From assembly GCA_023386235.1 (NCBI GenBank), contig JAEWKC010000021.1, positions 31,710-95,709 on the forward strand: a stretch of DNA of 64,000 nt, given 5' to 3'. Source of the stretch: Bacteroidota bacterium. Its GTDB lineage: Bacteria > Bacteroidota > Bacteroidia > Chitinophagales > Chitinophagaceae. The first letter of the stretch is position 1. Every line of letters starts with the position of its first letter. A program made the position numbers and the translations under genes. The notes under the pieces were generated by a model. That model had not been told where the DNA came from and did not search any database. It saw nothing but the letters and a program-made list of their open reading frames with translations. Below, in pieces: positions 25,963 through 35,130 of the stretch.

Positions 25963-26448
25963 TTAATATTTTCCTATTCTTATATTATTCATCAGTAATT
26001 TAGTGATCTCCCTTCTTTGTTCTATATTAATATCGTCTTTGGGAATCAGAAAAAAAGCACGCTTATTAAAATATAAATGGTAAAAATTATCTGTTTCAAA
26101 AAAGTTTGAAAACCTGCTCCATTCCCATTCTGTACGCCCCCTTTCATTTTCGATACTTAAATAACTGGGAGAAAAATAAGCTATAAACTCATCTTTAAAT
26201 ACCGGCTTGCTTTTATTGTAAATCATTACAGGCAAAATATAAAATACCGCCACAAAAAACGCCAGCCAGATAATGGAGGCCAATAAAAATATTTGTGGCT
26301 GTATTTTCCGCATAAAAAGAAAAATACCGGCAACCAGAGAAAACAAAACGGTAACAATGGCAAGAATTCTAATATCGGGTCTTGTGATGAAATGATAGCG
26401 TAAAGCCTGAATTACTTTTTTCTTATCGTAGGTAATTGCTACTTGCAT
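25963..26448 (-). CDS. YcxB-like membrane protein
   Basis: Protein of 161 aa with two TM helices (about 28-47 and 52-75) near the N-terminus and a soluble C-terminal domain (about 85-161) with the YcxB-like pattern: FSPSYLSIEN...GRTEWEWSRFSNFFETDNFYHLYFNKRAFFLIPKDDI, cited by landmark. Function of the family is unknown. It lies alone, on the same strand as the ribosomal operon (182 bp upstream of rplK) and divergent from nuoA. Whether it reads through into rplK is unclear; a strong rplK -7 element makes separate transcription likely. Confidence 0.65.
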   Translation of the reverse strand: MQVAITYDKKKVIQALRYHFITRPDIRILAIVTVLFSLVAGIFLFMRKIQPQIFLLASIIWLAFFVAVFYILPVMIYNKSKPVFKDEFIAYFSPSYLSIENERGRTEWEWSRFSNFFETDNFYHLYFNKRAFFLIPKDDINIEQRREITKLLMNNIRIGKY

Positions 26449-26609
26449 TATATATGATTGAGTATTTTAAATGAGTAAATGTAGTAAATCAAAATCACTC
26501 CCGCTTCGTATTGCAACACTAAATATTCTTTAAATTTACCATTCTTTCTAAAAACACCGCAATTAAAATGTTTTGCTTCTAAAAAATATATTTTAATAAC
26601 ATATTTTGT

Positions 26610-26617
26610 TACATTTG
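26610..26617 (+). promoter_or_regulatory. -7 promoter element of the nuo operon
   Basis: TACATTTG is a perfect TAnnTTTG, 36 bp before the nuoA start. It is the best match in the 204-bp region shared with the divergent YcxB-like gene. Confidence 0.6.
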
Positions 26618-26652
26618 CAGGTATTCAAGGAAACAAAATCTAATTTATACAA

Positions 26653-27063
26653 ATGCTGAATATTTTGTTAGCCTTTCAGGCAAATAATACAACTGCGGCC
26701 GGCACATCATTAGACTTTCTGCCTATAGTTATTCAAATTTTGTTCGCCACGGTTTTTGTGGTAGCAATGGTAGCTATTTCCAGAATGCTGGGTCCCAAAA
26801 GACCCACCGAAGAAAAGCTAAAACAGTTTACCGGCGGTATTCCCACCCATGGCGATGCCCGGCAACCCATTTCGGTTAAATACTTCTTAGTGGCAATATT
26901 ATTTGTGCTATTTGATGTAGAGGTAATATTTTTTTACCCTTATGCCGTAAACTTTAAAGCGCTTGGCTGGCTGGGCTTTTGGGAAGTGCTGCTGTTTGTA
27001 AGCTTATTTGCACTTGGGCTGATATATATATTCAAAAAGGGAGCTCTTAAGTGGGAAGACTAA
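26653..27063 (+). CDS. nuoA: NADH-quinone oxidoreductase subunit A
   Basis: Membrane subunit of 136 aa with three TM helices (about 18-40, 76-97, 105-126). The loop KRPTEEKLKQFTGGIPTHGDARQPISVKYF by landmark and DVEVIFFYPYAV (about 88-99) are the family signatures; the acidic pair at DVE sits near the quinone cavity. First of 14 nuo genes in the order A-B-C-D-E-F-G-H-I-J-K-L-M-N with all subunits separate. nuoB follows after 28 bp. Confidence 0.97.
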   Translation: MLNILLAFQANNTTAAGTSLDFLPIVIQILFATVFVVAMVAISRMLGPKRPTEEKLKQFTGGIPTHGDARQPISVKYFLVAILFVLFDVEVIFFYPYAVNFKALGWLGFWEVLLFVSLFALGLIYIFKKGALKWED

Positions 27064-27091
27064 GAGCCGCTAAATATAGGAGAAAAAAATT

Positions 27092-27682
27092 ATGGCACGT
27101 CCGGTAAGATTTAATATAAACGCAAAACAAGCTGATATACAGGATAACGTGGGCCTTACTTCCATTCCGGAAGGCTTACAGGGAGAAGGATATTTTGCTA
27201 CTTCTCTGGAAAGTATCATTGGTTTAGGCAGGCAGTTTTCTTTATGGCCGCTACCCTTTGCCACATCCTGCTGCGGCATTGAATTTATGGCCACCGTAGC
27301 CGCTAATTACGATATCGGGAGATTTGGCTCTGAAAGAATGGCGCACACGCCACGCCAATGCGATTTGCTAATGGTAATGGGTACTATCTCCAAAAAAATG
27401 GCACCCGTAATTAAAGAAACCTATATACAAATGACCGAGCCACGCTGGGTAATGGCCGTAGGAGCATGCGCCTCATCAGGAGGAATATTTGATACCTATA
27501 GTGTATTGCAGGGCATTGACCAGATAGTACCCGTAGATGTATATGTACCGGGCTGCCCTCCAAGGCCTGAGGCCATTTTAGATGCCTTATTAAACATTCA
27601 GGAATTGTCCAGAAAAGAAAGCCTGAGACGAAGGAACAGCGAACATTATAAAGCGCTCCTGGGAACTTACGGCATAAAATAG
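27092..27682 (+). CDS. nuoB: NADH-quinone oxidoreductase subunit B
   Basis: Protein of 196 aa that holds cluster N2, the last Fe-S centre before quinone. Its four Cys ligands are C60 and C61 (TSCCGIEFM), C126 (GACASSGG) and C155 (PGCPPRPE). The peripheral arm subunit docks on NuoC/D and NuoI. It is slightly longer at the C-terminus (ELSRKESLRRRNSEHYKALL) than E. coli core, common in Bacteroidota. nuoC follows after 16 bp. Confidence 0.98.
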   Translation: MARPVRFNINAKQADIQDNVGLTSIPEGLQGEGYFATSLESIIGLGRQFSLWPLPFATSCCGIEFMATVAANYDIGRFGSERMAHTPRQCDLLMVMGTISKKMAPVIKETYIQMTEPRWVMAVGACASSGGIFDTYSVLQGIDQIVPVDVYVPGCPPRPEAILDALLNIQELSRKESLRRRNSEHYKALLGTYGIK

Positions 27683-27698
27683 CATTATTTTAAGTAAT

Positions 27699-28196
27699 AT
27701 GACAAACGAATCTGTAAAAGAGAAATTAATAGAAAAATTTGGCGACAGATTATCTGCCTTCAACGAACCCTATGGCATGCTGGAGTTTGTGATAAATGCC
27801 GATGATAATATAGAAGTGCTGGATGTATTGTATAAGGAAGAAGATTTTGGATTTCGTTTTCTTACCGATGTTACAGCGGTTCACTTTCCCGACAATGCAG
27901 GCAGAGAGTTTATGGTAGTATATCACCTACACAACCTTTTCGCCAATTTCAGAATGCGCATAAAAACTTATTTAGATAAAGAAAACCTCAACATCTTGTC
28001 TGCAACCGTGCTATTTGAATCGGCTAACTGGCAGGAAAGAGAGATATATGACAATTTTGGAATTAATTTTCTAAATCATCCCAATCTAAAACGTATACTT
28101 AATTCCGACGAAATGGACTATCATCCTTTAAGAAAAGAATATCCATTGGAAGACCAGTCACGCATAGACAAGGATGATGCAATGTTTGGCAGATAG
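27699..28196 (+). CDS. nuoC: NADH-quinone oxidoreductase subunit C
   Basis: Protein of 165 aa, the 30-kDa subunit as a separate polypeptide (not fused to NuoD as in E. coli). The signature is ESANWQEREIYDNFGINFLNHPNLKRIL (about 108-135), followed by YHPLRKEYPLED. It lies in the peripheral arm and carries no cofactor. The gap to nuoD is 73 bp with nothing clear in it. Confidence 0.97.
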   Translation: MTNESVKEKLIEKFGDRLSAFNEPYGMLEFVINADDNIEVLDVLYKEEDFGFRFLTDVTAVHFPDNAGREFMVVYHLHNLFANFRMRIKTYLDKENLNILSATVLFESANWQEREIYDNFGINFLNHPNLKRILNSDEMDYHPLRKEYPLEDQSRIDKDDAMFGR

Positions 28197-28269
28197 TTTT
28201 TTGAGCAACGGGTTCGGGCTTTGGATAAAATTGAAAATAGCAACCCGAAAAAATTAATTTATTCGAATA

Positions 28270-29508
28270 ATGGTAGAAGAAAAGATACAACACGACAATA
28301 TTAACCTCCCCGAAGGGTCTATAGAAAAAGTAACCACTACTTTAAATCTGGGTCCCGCACACCCGGCCGTACACGGTGTGTTTCAAAATATTTTGGAATT
28401 GGATGGTGAACGTATCGTTTCCAGCGAACAAACCGTTGGGTATATTCATCGTGCATTTGAAAAAATTGCCGAACACAGACCTTTATATCAGATAACACCG
28501 CTTACAGACAGGCTAAACTATTGCAGCAGCCCCATCAACAATATGGGATGGCATATGACCTGCGAAAAACTATTGAAGATACAAACCCCTAAGCGTGTAG
28601 ATTACCTTAGAGTAATCATTATGGAATTGTCGCGCATAACAGATCATATCATTTGTAATACAATTATATTACAAGACTGCGGTGCGTCTACTCCTTTCAT
28701 CTATCTGATGCAGGACAGAGAATTTATATACGAAATATACGAAGAGGTTTGCGGCTCACGCTTAACTACCAATATTGGCAGAATAGGCGGGTTTGAACGT
28801 AACTTCAATGAAGTAGCACTGGCTAAGATTGAAAAATTCATTGAAACATTTCCCAAAAAACTCAAAGAGTTTGAAAGCCTTACCCAGCGCAACAGAATAT
28901 TTATGGACAGGGTGATAGGCGTTTCGGGGATTTCCGCTGAAAGGGCGTTGAACTATGGCTTCACCGGGCCCAACTTAAGAGCCACCGGCGTAGATTATGA
29001 TGTGCGCGTGCATACGCCCTACTCCAGCTATGAAGATTTTGATTTCACCATTCCGGTTGGCAGTACCGGAGATGTGTACGACAGGTACCTGGTTCGCAAT
29101 CAAGAAATGTGGCAGTCCCACAGCATTATAAAACAAGCTTACGAAAAACTAAAACAATTTAAGGGAGCCGAAGCAGAGGTATATCATGCCGATGTGCCCG
29201 AATATTATCTGCCTGAAAAACAGGATGTTTATACAAAAATGGAAGCCCTGATCTGGCATTTCAAAATCGTAATGGGCGAAACTGAAATACCGGCAGGTGA
29301 AGTCTACCACTCTGTGGAAGGAGGAAACGGAGAATTGGGCTTTTATCTGATCAGCGATGGAGGAAGAACCCCATATAGGCTGCATTTCCGCCGTCCGTGC
29401 TTTTTGTATTACCAGGCCTTTAATGAATTGGTGGCAGGACAACTGCTGAGCGATGCCGTTGTTTGCATGAGCAGCCTGAACCTGATTGCCGGAGAAATGG
29501 ACGCATAA
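28270..29508 (+). CDS. nuoD: NADH-quinone oxidoreductase subunit D
   Basis: Protein of 412 aa, the 49-kDa quinone-site subunit related to NiFe-hydrogenase large subunits. GPAHPAVHGVFQ (about 28-39) carries the quinone-pocket His, and VGYIHRAFEKIAEHR, DRLNYCSSPINNMGWH, RGSGVRxD-equivalent TGPNLRATGVDYDVR and the C-terminal GGRTPYRLHFRRPCF are all present. It ends AGEMDA rather than the usual GEVDR. nuoE follows after 34 bp. Confidence 0.98.
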   Translation: MVEEKIQHDNINLPEGSIEKVTTTLNLGPAHPAVHGVFQNILELDGERIVSSEQTVGYIHRAFEKIAEHRPLYQITPLTDRLNYCSSPINNMGWHMTCEKLLKIQTPKRVDYLRVIIMELSRITDHIICNTIILQDCGASTPFIYLMQDREFIYEIYEEVCGSRLTTNIGRIGGFERNFNEVALAKIEKFIETFPKKLKEFESLTQRNRIFMDRVIGVSGISAERALNYGFTGPNLRATGVDYDVRVHTPYSSYEDFDFTIPVGSTGDVYDRYLVRNQEMWQSHSIIKQAYEKLKQFKGAEAEVYHADVPEYYLPEKQDVYTKMEALIWHFKIVMGETEIPAGEVYHSVEGGNGELGFYLISDGGRTPYRLHFRRPCFLYYQAFNELVAGQLLSDAVVCMSSLNLIAGEMDA

Positions 29509-29542
29509 AAACTAAAACAGATTTTTTTGATTTAATAAGAAT

Positions 29543-30043
29543 ATGACAAAGTTTTCTGAAGAGCAACTAAAAAAAGTAGAAGAAGTTATAGCCCGCTACC
29601 CTGAAGGAATGCAGAAAAGCGCGCTTTTGCCTTTGCTGCACATGGCTCAATTGCAAAATAACGGCTGGCTTGATACTCCTGTAATGGATTATGTAGCCGA
29701 ATTATTACAAATAGAGCCCATTGAAGTATATGAAGTAGCTACTTTCTATACCATGTTCAATACAAAACCCGTAGGCAAGTATGTGCTGGAAGTATGCCAA
29801 ACAGGGCCGTGTATGCTCAACGGAAGCGACAACATAATTAAGTATATTAGCGAAAGGCTAAACATTCAACCGGGAGAAACTACTACCGATGGAATGTTTA
29901 CACTAAAAGTAGCAGAATGCCTTGGCGCATGTGGCTATGCCCCCATGTTGCAATTAGGCAAGTTTTATAAAGAGCATCTTACTAAAGAAAAAGTAGATGC
30001 GCTGATTGAAGAATGTTACAACGGTAAAGTCGTAACGCAATAA
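29543..30043 (+). CDS. nuoE: NADH-quinone oxidoreductase subunit E
   Basis: Protein of 166 aa, the 24-kDa thioredoxin-like subunit of the NADH dehydrogenase module. It binds [2Fe-2S] cluster N1a through C85, C90 (CQTGPC), C126 and C130 (CLGAC). The N-terminal helical part (about 1-75) ends in EVYEVATFYTMFNTKP. An unusually long spacer (142 bp) separates it from nuoF. Confidence 0.98.
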   Translation: MTKFSEEQLKKVEEVIARYPEGMQKSALLPLLHMAQLQNNGWLDTPVMDYVAELLQIEPIEVYEVATFYTMFNTKPVGKYVLEVCQTGPCMLNGSDNIIKYISERLNIQPGETTTDGMFTLKVAECLGACGYAPMLQLGKFYKEHLTKEKVDALIEECYNGKVVTQ

Positions 30044-30185
30044 ACAAAAGAAATTAATAAAGTAAATCTCTTTTATACACATGAAACGAAGCATGATAGG
30101 TTATTCTCACACTAAGATATGTATATGCGGAGTTCCATACTTGTCTCATTTAAAGCGAAGAGACCATTAAAAAATAAAAATTAGG

Positions 30186-31535
30186 ATGAAATTACTTTTA
30201 GAAAATGCACATATTGAGGGAATCCGTTATTACGATGCTTATCGTAAACACGGAGGCTATCGCAGTGTGGAAAAAGCCTTAAAAATGTCGCCCGACGAAA
30301 TTGTGGAAGAAGTAAAGAAAAGCGGCTTGCGAGGCAGAGGAGGCGCGGGATTTCCTACCGGGCTAAAATGGTCTTTCTTAGCAAAGCCCGAAGGCGTGCC
30401 ACGCCATCTGGTTTGCAACGCCGACGAGTCGGAGCCGGGCACTTTTAAGGATCGTTATTTAATGGAGTTTCTTCCACATCTGCTTATAGAAGGATTGATT
30501 GTCTCCAGCTATGCATTAGGCTCTAATCATACCTATATTTATATCAGAGGAGAGTATGCCTGGATACCCGACATACTAGAACAGGCCATTCAGGAAGCAA
30601 AGAACAACGGCTGGCTGGGTAAAAATATTCAAAACAGCGGCTTCGACTGTGAAATATACGTGCACAGAGGAGCCGGAGCCTATATTTGTGGTGAGGAAAC
30701 CGCTTTGCTCGAAAGCTTAGAAGGCAAAAGAGGCAACCCAAGAATAAAACCTCCGTTTCCAGCCGTAAAAGGCGCTTGGGGCAGGCCGACAGTGGTAAAT
30801 AACGTAGAAACGCTTGCTTCTGTGGTTCCCGTAATCAATATGGGTGGCGAGGAATACGGAAAAATAGGCGTAGGACGCTCAACCGGCACCAAACTCATTT
30901 CCGCTTGCGGCAATATCAATAAGCCGGGCGTCTACGAAATTCCATTTGACCTTTCTGTAGAAGATTTCATTTACAGCGACGAATGGTGCGGCGGCATACC
31001 TAACGGAAAAAAACTTAAGGCCTGTGTGCCCGGAGGCTCTTCCGTACCCATGCTTCCAACGGGTTTGTTGCTAACTACATCAACCGGAGAAAAAAGATTA
31101 ATGAACTATGAAAGCCTGTCTGAAGGAGGCTTTCAAACCGGCACCATGCTTGGCTCGGGAGGTTTTATAGTATTGGACGAAGATCAGTGCGTAGTCAATT
31201 ACACGTATACCATAGCACGTTTTTATCGTCATGAAAGTTGCGGGCAATGCTCTCCGTGCCGGGAAGGAACAGGCTGGATGGAAAAAATATTGAAAAATAT
31301 AGAAGAGGGGAAAGGCAAAATGAGCGATATAGATTTGTTGTGGGATATACAAAGTAAAATAGAAGGAAATACTATTTGCCCCTTGGGAGATGCAGCAGCA
31401 TGGCCGGTAGCGGCATCCATCAGGCATTTCAGAGAAGAGTTTGAATGGCACATTACCAATCCCGAAGAGGCGCTAACAAGAAATTATGGCCTGGCTAACT
31501 ATGCGGAGCCAAGAAAAATAGAGGCAGTAGTTTAA
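30186..31535 (+). CDS. nuoF: NADH-quinone oxidoreductase subunit F
   Basis: Protein of 449 aa, the 51-kDa subunit that binds NADH, FMN and [4Fe-4S] cluster N3. GRGGAGFPTGLKW (about 50-62) is the NADH-binding glycine loop; NADESEPGTFKDR and YICGEETALLESLEG line FMN; ESCGQCSPCREGTGWM plus a later Cys in NTICPLGD are the N3 ligands. It is complete and slightly longer than E. coli NuoF. Flanked by long spacers of 142 bp before and 296 bp after. Confidence 0.98.
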   Translation: MKLLLENAHIEGIRYYDAYRKHGGYRSVEKALKMSPDEIVEEVKKSGLRGRGGAGFPTGLKWSFLAKPEGVPRHLVCNADESEPGTFKDRYLMEFLPHLLIEGLIVSSYALGSNHTYIYIRGEYAWIPDILEQAIQEAKNNGWLGKNIQNSGFDCEIYVHRGAGAYICGEETALLESLEGKRGNPRIKPPFPAVKGAWGRPTVVNNVETLASVVPVINMGGEEYGKIGVGRSTGTKLISACGNINKPGVYEIPFDLSVEDFIYSDEWCGGIPNGKKLKACVPGGSSVPMLPTGLLLTTSTGEKRLMNYESLSEGGFQTGTMLGSGGFIVLDEDQCVVNYTYTIARFYRHESCGQCSPCREGTGWMEKILKNIEEGKGKMSDIDLLWDIQSKIEGNTICPLGDAAAWPVAASIRHFREEFEWHITNPEEALTRNYGLANYAEPRKIEAVV

Positions 31536-31831
31536 CATGCCAAAATGATTTATTTGCGAATGATTGGCAATGGCAGGAAGAATATGTTTTTAGAGTCTTT
31601 CTCACGCATTGTCAAAAGAGCGCAAAAAATATTTAAAAGAATATTCTTTTAAATAAAAATTTAAGTATTAAAAACGCAGGATTTATTTAAAAAACTAAAT
31701 CGTGTGAACAAATAGATAATGATTTTTCTGCTTTAAAAGTGCATCCGGCGCGGTAAAGCATTGTGTACATTGAATTGCGTTATTCGCAAAAAGTGGAAAG
31801 TTTTATTCTAAAAAAAATTGAAATTTAAGCA
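31536..31831 (+). other. nuoF-nuoG spacer with a 26-bp perfect palindrome
   Basis: This 296-bp stretch has no convincing gene. At 31630-31655 lies a 26-bp perfect palindrome (arms TATTTAAAAGAAT and ATTCTTTTAAATA with no loop). It could be a regulator site, or form an RNA stem. No terminator-like U-tract and no clear internal promoter are seen, although an AT-rich stretch precedes nuoG. Confidence 0.5.
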
Positions 31832-32926
31832 ATGTCTGAAGTTCAAAACTTTAAAGTAATTATTGATAACATCTCCATAGAGGTTCCAGCAGGAACCACT
31901 ATTCTGGAGGCGGCACGTAAAATCGGCGGTGAGGTAGCTCCCCCTACCATGTGCTATTACAGCAAGCTGGAAGGCTCCGGGGGTAAATGTCGTACCTGCC
32001 TGGTTGAGGTAAGCAAAGGTTCCGAAAAAGATCCCCGGCCAATGCCCAAGCTACAAGCCAGCTGCCGCACCACGGTAATGGACGGAATGGAAGTTAAAAA
32101 TATCACCTCGCAAAGAGTACAAGAAGCCCGGGCCGGAGTAGTAGAGTTTTTATTAATCAACCACCCGCTGGATTGTCCTATTTGCGACCAGGCCGGAGAA
32201 TGTCACCTACAGGACCTTAGCTATGAGCATGGAAAGGTAGGCACCCGCTTTGAGTTTGAAAAAAGAATTTTCAAAAAAGTTGACCTTGGCGATAAGATTC
32301 AACTGCACATGACCCGCTGCATCCTCTGTTACAGATGCGTGTACGTGGCCAATCAGCTCACCAATCAGCGAGAACACGGTATATTAGACAGAGGCGATCA
32401 TGCCCAAATTGCTACCTATATCCAAAAAAATTTAGATAACGAGTTTATAGGCAATGTAATAGACGTATGCCCGGTGGGCGCATTAACCGATAAAACTTTT
32501 CGATTTAAAAACAGAGTATGGTTTTTAAAACCCATGAACGCGCACAGAGACTGCCCTACATGCAGTGGCAAAGTAACGGTTTGGAACAGAGGCGAAGAGG
32601 TATTCAGGGTTACCGCAAGAAAAGATGAATGGGGCGAAGTAGAAGACTGGATATGTAATGAATGCAGATTCGATAAAAAGAAAACAAGCGACTGGGTAAT
32701 TGAAGGCCCAAGAGAAATAAACCGTCACTCTGTAATCTCTGCCAATCATTATGTAGGAGAAGTAATGCCGGAAGATACCATACAAAAAATATTGAAACGC
32801 AATCCTAAGCTGTTAATGAATATTCACGATGTAAGCGATGTGAACGCGCCCGACAGAGATCTCAGCCTTTTAGACCGTCCGGCGTATTCCACAGATTTTG
32901 ATAATAATAATTCTGACAACAATTAA
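31832..32926 (+). CDS. nuoG: NADH-quinone oxidoreductase subunit G, short form
   Basis: Protein of 364 aa, roughly half the usual NuoG, lacking the large molybdopterin-oxidoreductase-like domain. Ligands for [2Fe-2S] N1b are C41, C53, C56, C78; for N5, H111, C115, C118, C124; for N4, C163, C166, C169, C213. A further pair C241/C244 and a pair C275/C278 lie where cluster N7 would be, but the usual third Cys (CxxCxxxC) is Val248. The short form is common in Bacteroidota, so it is not a truncation. The C-terminus is Asp/Asn-rich and probably disordered. Gap to nuoH is 10 bp. Confidence 0.95.
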   Translation: MSEVQNFKVIIDNISIEVPAGTTILEAARKIGGEVAPPTMCYYSKLEGSGGKCRTCLVEVSKGSEKDPRPMPKLQASCRTTVMDGMEVKNITSQRVQEARAGVVEFLLINHPLDCPICDQAGECHLQDLSYEHGKVGTRFEFEKRIFKKVDLGDKIQLHMTRCILCYRCVYVANQLTNQREHGILDRGDHAQIATYIQKNLDNEFIGNVIDVCPVGALTDKTFRFKNRVWFLKPMNAHRDCPTCSGKVTVWNRGEEVFRVTARKDEWGEVEDWICNECRFDKKKTSDWVIEGPREINRHSVISANHYVGEVMPEDTIQKILKRNPKLLMNIHDVSDVNAPDRDLSLLDRPAYSTDFDNNNSDNN

Positions 32927-32936
32927 TTGATACAAA

Positions 32937-33995
32937 ATGACCTTGTTAGTACTAGATTGGGCATTGGTTTTAGAAAAGTTTATTTTCATCGTTATTGTTA
33001 TAATGGTGTGCTTTCTGGTAGCTCTTTATTCTACATACGGAGAAAGAAAAGTAGCCGCCTGGATACAGGACAGGCACGGACCTAACAGAGCGGGGCCATT
33101 TGGAGGCATGGGCGGCATTCTGCAACCCTTGTCTGATGGTGCAAAAATGTTTTTTAAAGAAGAGATCATACCCTCTTCCGCCGATAAAAAATTATATATT
33201 TTAGGCCCTATCATTGCTATGACTACTTCGCTGCTAACAAGCGCGGTCATTCCCTGGGGAGACCACCTTGTAATTGGCAACAAAGTCATTGAATTGCAAA
33301 TTGCCGATATCAACGTAGGCATGCTTTATATATTTGCCGTAGTAAGCGTAGGCGTATATGGCATGATGATTGGCGGCTGGGCATCCAATAATAAATATTC
33401 TCTTTTAGCCGCTTTGCGCGGCGCATCGCAAACCATCAGCTACGAACTGGCTTTAGGCATGTCCTTAATTGCTTTACTAATGGTTACCGGCTCGTTAAGC
33501 CTGCGTACTATAGTAGACCAGCAAATAGAAACCGGCGTATGGAATATCGTATATCAACCCTTAGGTTTTCTGCTCTTCTGGATATGTATGTTTGCCGAAT
33601 GCAACAGAACTCCCTTTGACCTTGCGGAAGCCGAGTCTGAACTCAACCAGGGTTTCCATCAGGAGTACTCTTCCATGACCTTCGGCTTTTATATGTTCTA
33701 CGAATATGTAAACATGTTTGCCGTAGGCGCTATCATGTCTACGCTTTTCCTGGGAGGCTACGATGTTCCTTTCTTAGACGAAAGCACCTTGCACCCTAAC
33801 TGGGCGGCAGTAATAGGAATCATTTCAATAATGATAAAATCGTTGTTCTTTGTTTTCGTGTTCATGTGGGTGCGCTGGACAGTACCCAGGTTCAGATACG
33901 ACCAGCTAATGAATCTGGGCTGGAAAGGATTGCTGCCGTTGACAATAGCTAATATGATTTTAACAGCGGTATTTTTGTTATTGTTTAATAAATAA
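32937..33995 (+). CDS. nuoH: NADH-quinone oxidoreductase subunit H
   Basis: Membrane subunit of 352 aa with eight TM helices, forming the quinone channel entrance with NuoB and NuoD. Signatures are ERKVAAWIQDRHGPNRAGP (about 31-49), LQPLSDGAKMFFKEE and the acidic loop CNRTPFDLAEAESELNQGFHQEYSS (about 222-246 by landmark). Full length. It begins 10 bp after nuoG and is followed by nuoI after 20 bp. Confidence 0.98.
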   Translation: MTLLVLDWALVLEKFIFIVIVIMVCFLVALYSTYGERKVAAWIQDRHGPNRAGPFGGMGGILQPLSDGAKMFFKEEIIPSSADKKLYILGPIIAMTTSLLTSAVIPWGDHLVIGNKVIELQIADINVGMLYIFAVVSVGVYGMMIGGWASNNKYSLLAALRGASQTISYELALGMSLIALLMVTGSLSLRTIVDQQIETGVWNIVYQPLGFLLFWICMFAECNRTPFDLAEAESELNQGFHQEYSSMTFGFYMFYEYVNMFAVGAIMSTLFLGGYDVPFLDESTLHPNWAAVIGIISIMIKSLFFVFVFMWVRWTVPRFRYDQLMNLGWKGLLPLTIANMILTAVFLLLFNK

Positions 33996-34015
33996 TTCTT
34001 GGTAATAAATATATA

Positions 34016-34582
34016 ATGCAAAGATTAACCAATAGAAGTCAGGATGTAGACAGAAAGCCAATGAGTTTTGCAGAGAAGATATATCTTCCTGCAATTGTAA
34101 AAGGTATGTCTATCACGCTAAAGCATTTGTTGCAAAAAAAGGTTACCGTGCAGTATCCCGAACAGGAACGTCCTTTCAGCCCCGTATTCCGAGGCTTGCA
34201 CGTGCTTAACCGCGATGAGCAGGGGCGTGAGCGGTGCACCGCCTGCGGACTGTGCGCCTTATCGTGCCCGGCAGAAGCCATCACCATGGAGGCCGCCGAA
34301 AGACTGGAAGGAGAAGAACACTTATATCGCGAAGAAAAGTATGCCGCAGAATACGAAATAAATATGTTGCGCTGCATTTTTTGCGGACTTTGTGAAGAAG
34401 CCTGCCCTAAAGACGCTATTTATTTAAGCGAAACTTTTGTCCCGTCTGATTTTACACGTAAAAAATTTATATATAAAAAAGCAGATCTCTTGATTCCTAA
34501 TCCGCTTACAGAAAAAGAAGCATACGAAAAAGCAGTAGGGGCCGACAAGCCCACCACAGCAGGAAATATGAAAAAAAGATAA
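34016..34582 (+). CDS. nuoI: NADH-quinone oxidoreductase subunit I
   Basis: Protein of 188 aa, the TYKY ferredoxin-like subunit with two [4Fe-4S] clusters, N6a and N6b. Ligands are C74, C77, C80, C84 (CTACGLCALSCP) and C120, C123, C126, C130 (CIFCGLCEEACP). An N-terminal amphipathic stretch (about 17-45) attaches it to the membrane arm. The C-terminal extension after residue 150 is Lys-rich. It lies 18 bp before nuoJ. Confidence 0.98.
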   Translation: MQRLTNRSQDVDRKPMSFAEKIYLPAIVKGMSITLKHLLQKKVTVQYPEQERPFSPVFRGLHVLNRDEQGRERCTACGLCALSCPAEAITMEAAERLEGEEHLYREEKYAAEYEINMLRCIFCGLCEEACPKDAIYLSETFVPSDFTRKKFIYKKADLLIPNPLTEKEAYEKAVGADKPTTAGNMKKR

Positions 34583-34600
34583 TAATTATACTGATCAATT

Positions 34601-35107
34601 ATGGACCTAATTACAATTATATTCTGGATACTAAGTGCGGCATCAATCATATGCGGCATAATGGTAGTTATTAGCAAAAATCCCGTTCACAGTATTCTTT
34701 GGTTAATCGCAACTTTCTTTACCATCACCGGCCATTATATTATGCTCAACGCTCAATTTTTGGCAGTGGTAAACGTCATCGTATACGCAGGCGCTATAAT
34801 GGTACTTTTCCTGTTTGTGGTAATGCTTATTAACCTGCAAAATATTCCCCGACCCAACAGAAATATTCGGATGAAGTTTCTCGGTGTAATTACCGGAGGC
34901 CTCCTGTTAATAATGTTCTTGTCCGTGGCCAGAACATCGGGAGAGCTTACACCGGGAAAAACAGTTTTGATGGGAAAGGGAAATATAGGACTGATAGAAA
35001 ATTTAGGACAAACACTATTTACACAATACGCCATACCGTTTGAAATATGCAGTATCCTGTTTTTAAGCGCCATGGTAGGAGCCGTAGTGATAGGTAAAAA
35101 AGATTAA
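34601..35107 (+). CDS. nuoJ: NADH-quinone oxidoreductase subunit J
   Basis: Membrane subunit of 168 aa with five TM helices (about 3-20, 28-48, 54-77, 90-108, 140-162). The FFTITGHYIMLNAQFLAVVNVIVYAGAIMVLFLFVVML stretch by landmark contains the conserved Glu/Gly-rich TM3 with its pi-bulge region (VYAGAIMVLF). It couples the quinone site to the proton channels. nuoK follows after 23 bp. Confidence 0.97.
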   Translation: MDLITIIFWILSAASIICGIMVVISKNPVHSILWLIATFFTITGHYIMLNAQFLAVVNVIVYAGAIMVLFLFVVMLINLQNIPRPNRNIRMKFLGVITGGLLLIMFLSVARTSGELTPGKTVLMGKGNIGLIENLGQTLFTQYAIPFEICSILFLSAMVGAVVIGKKD

Positions 35108-35130
35108 ACGTATTATATAAAATAAAATAT

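Noticed and set aside
30081..30170. 29-codon frame between nuoE and nuoF
   Set aside because: Too short, no recognisable features and no translation signal; kept only as a note on the spacer.
31832..32926. NuoG as a truncated pseudogene
   Set aside because: The Fe-S ligands are intact, the frame is clean, and short NuoG is known in Bacteroidota.
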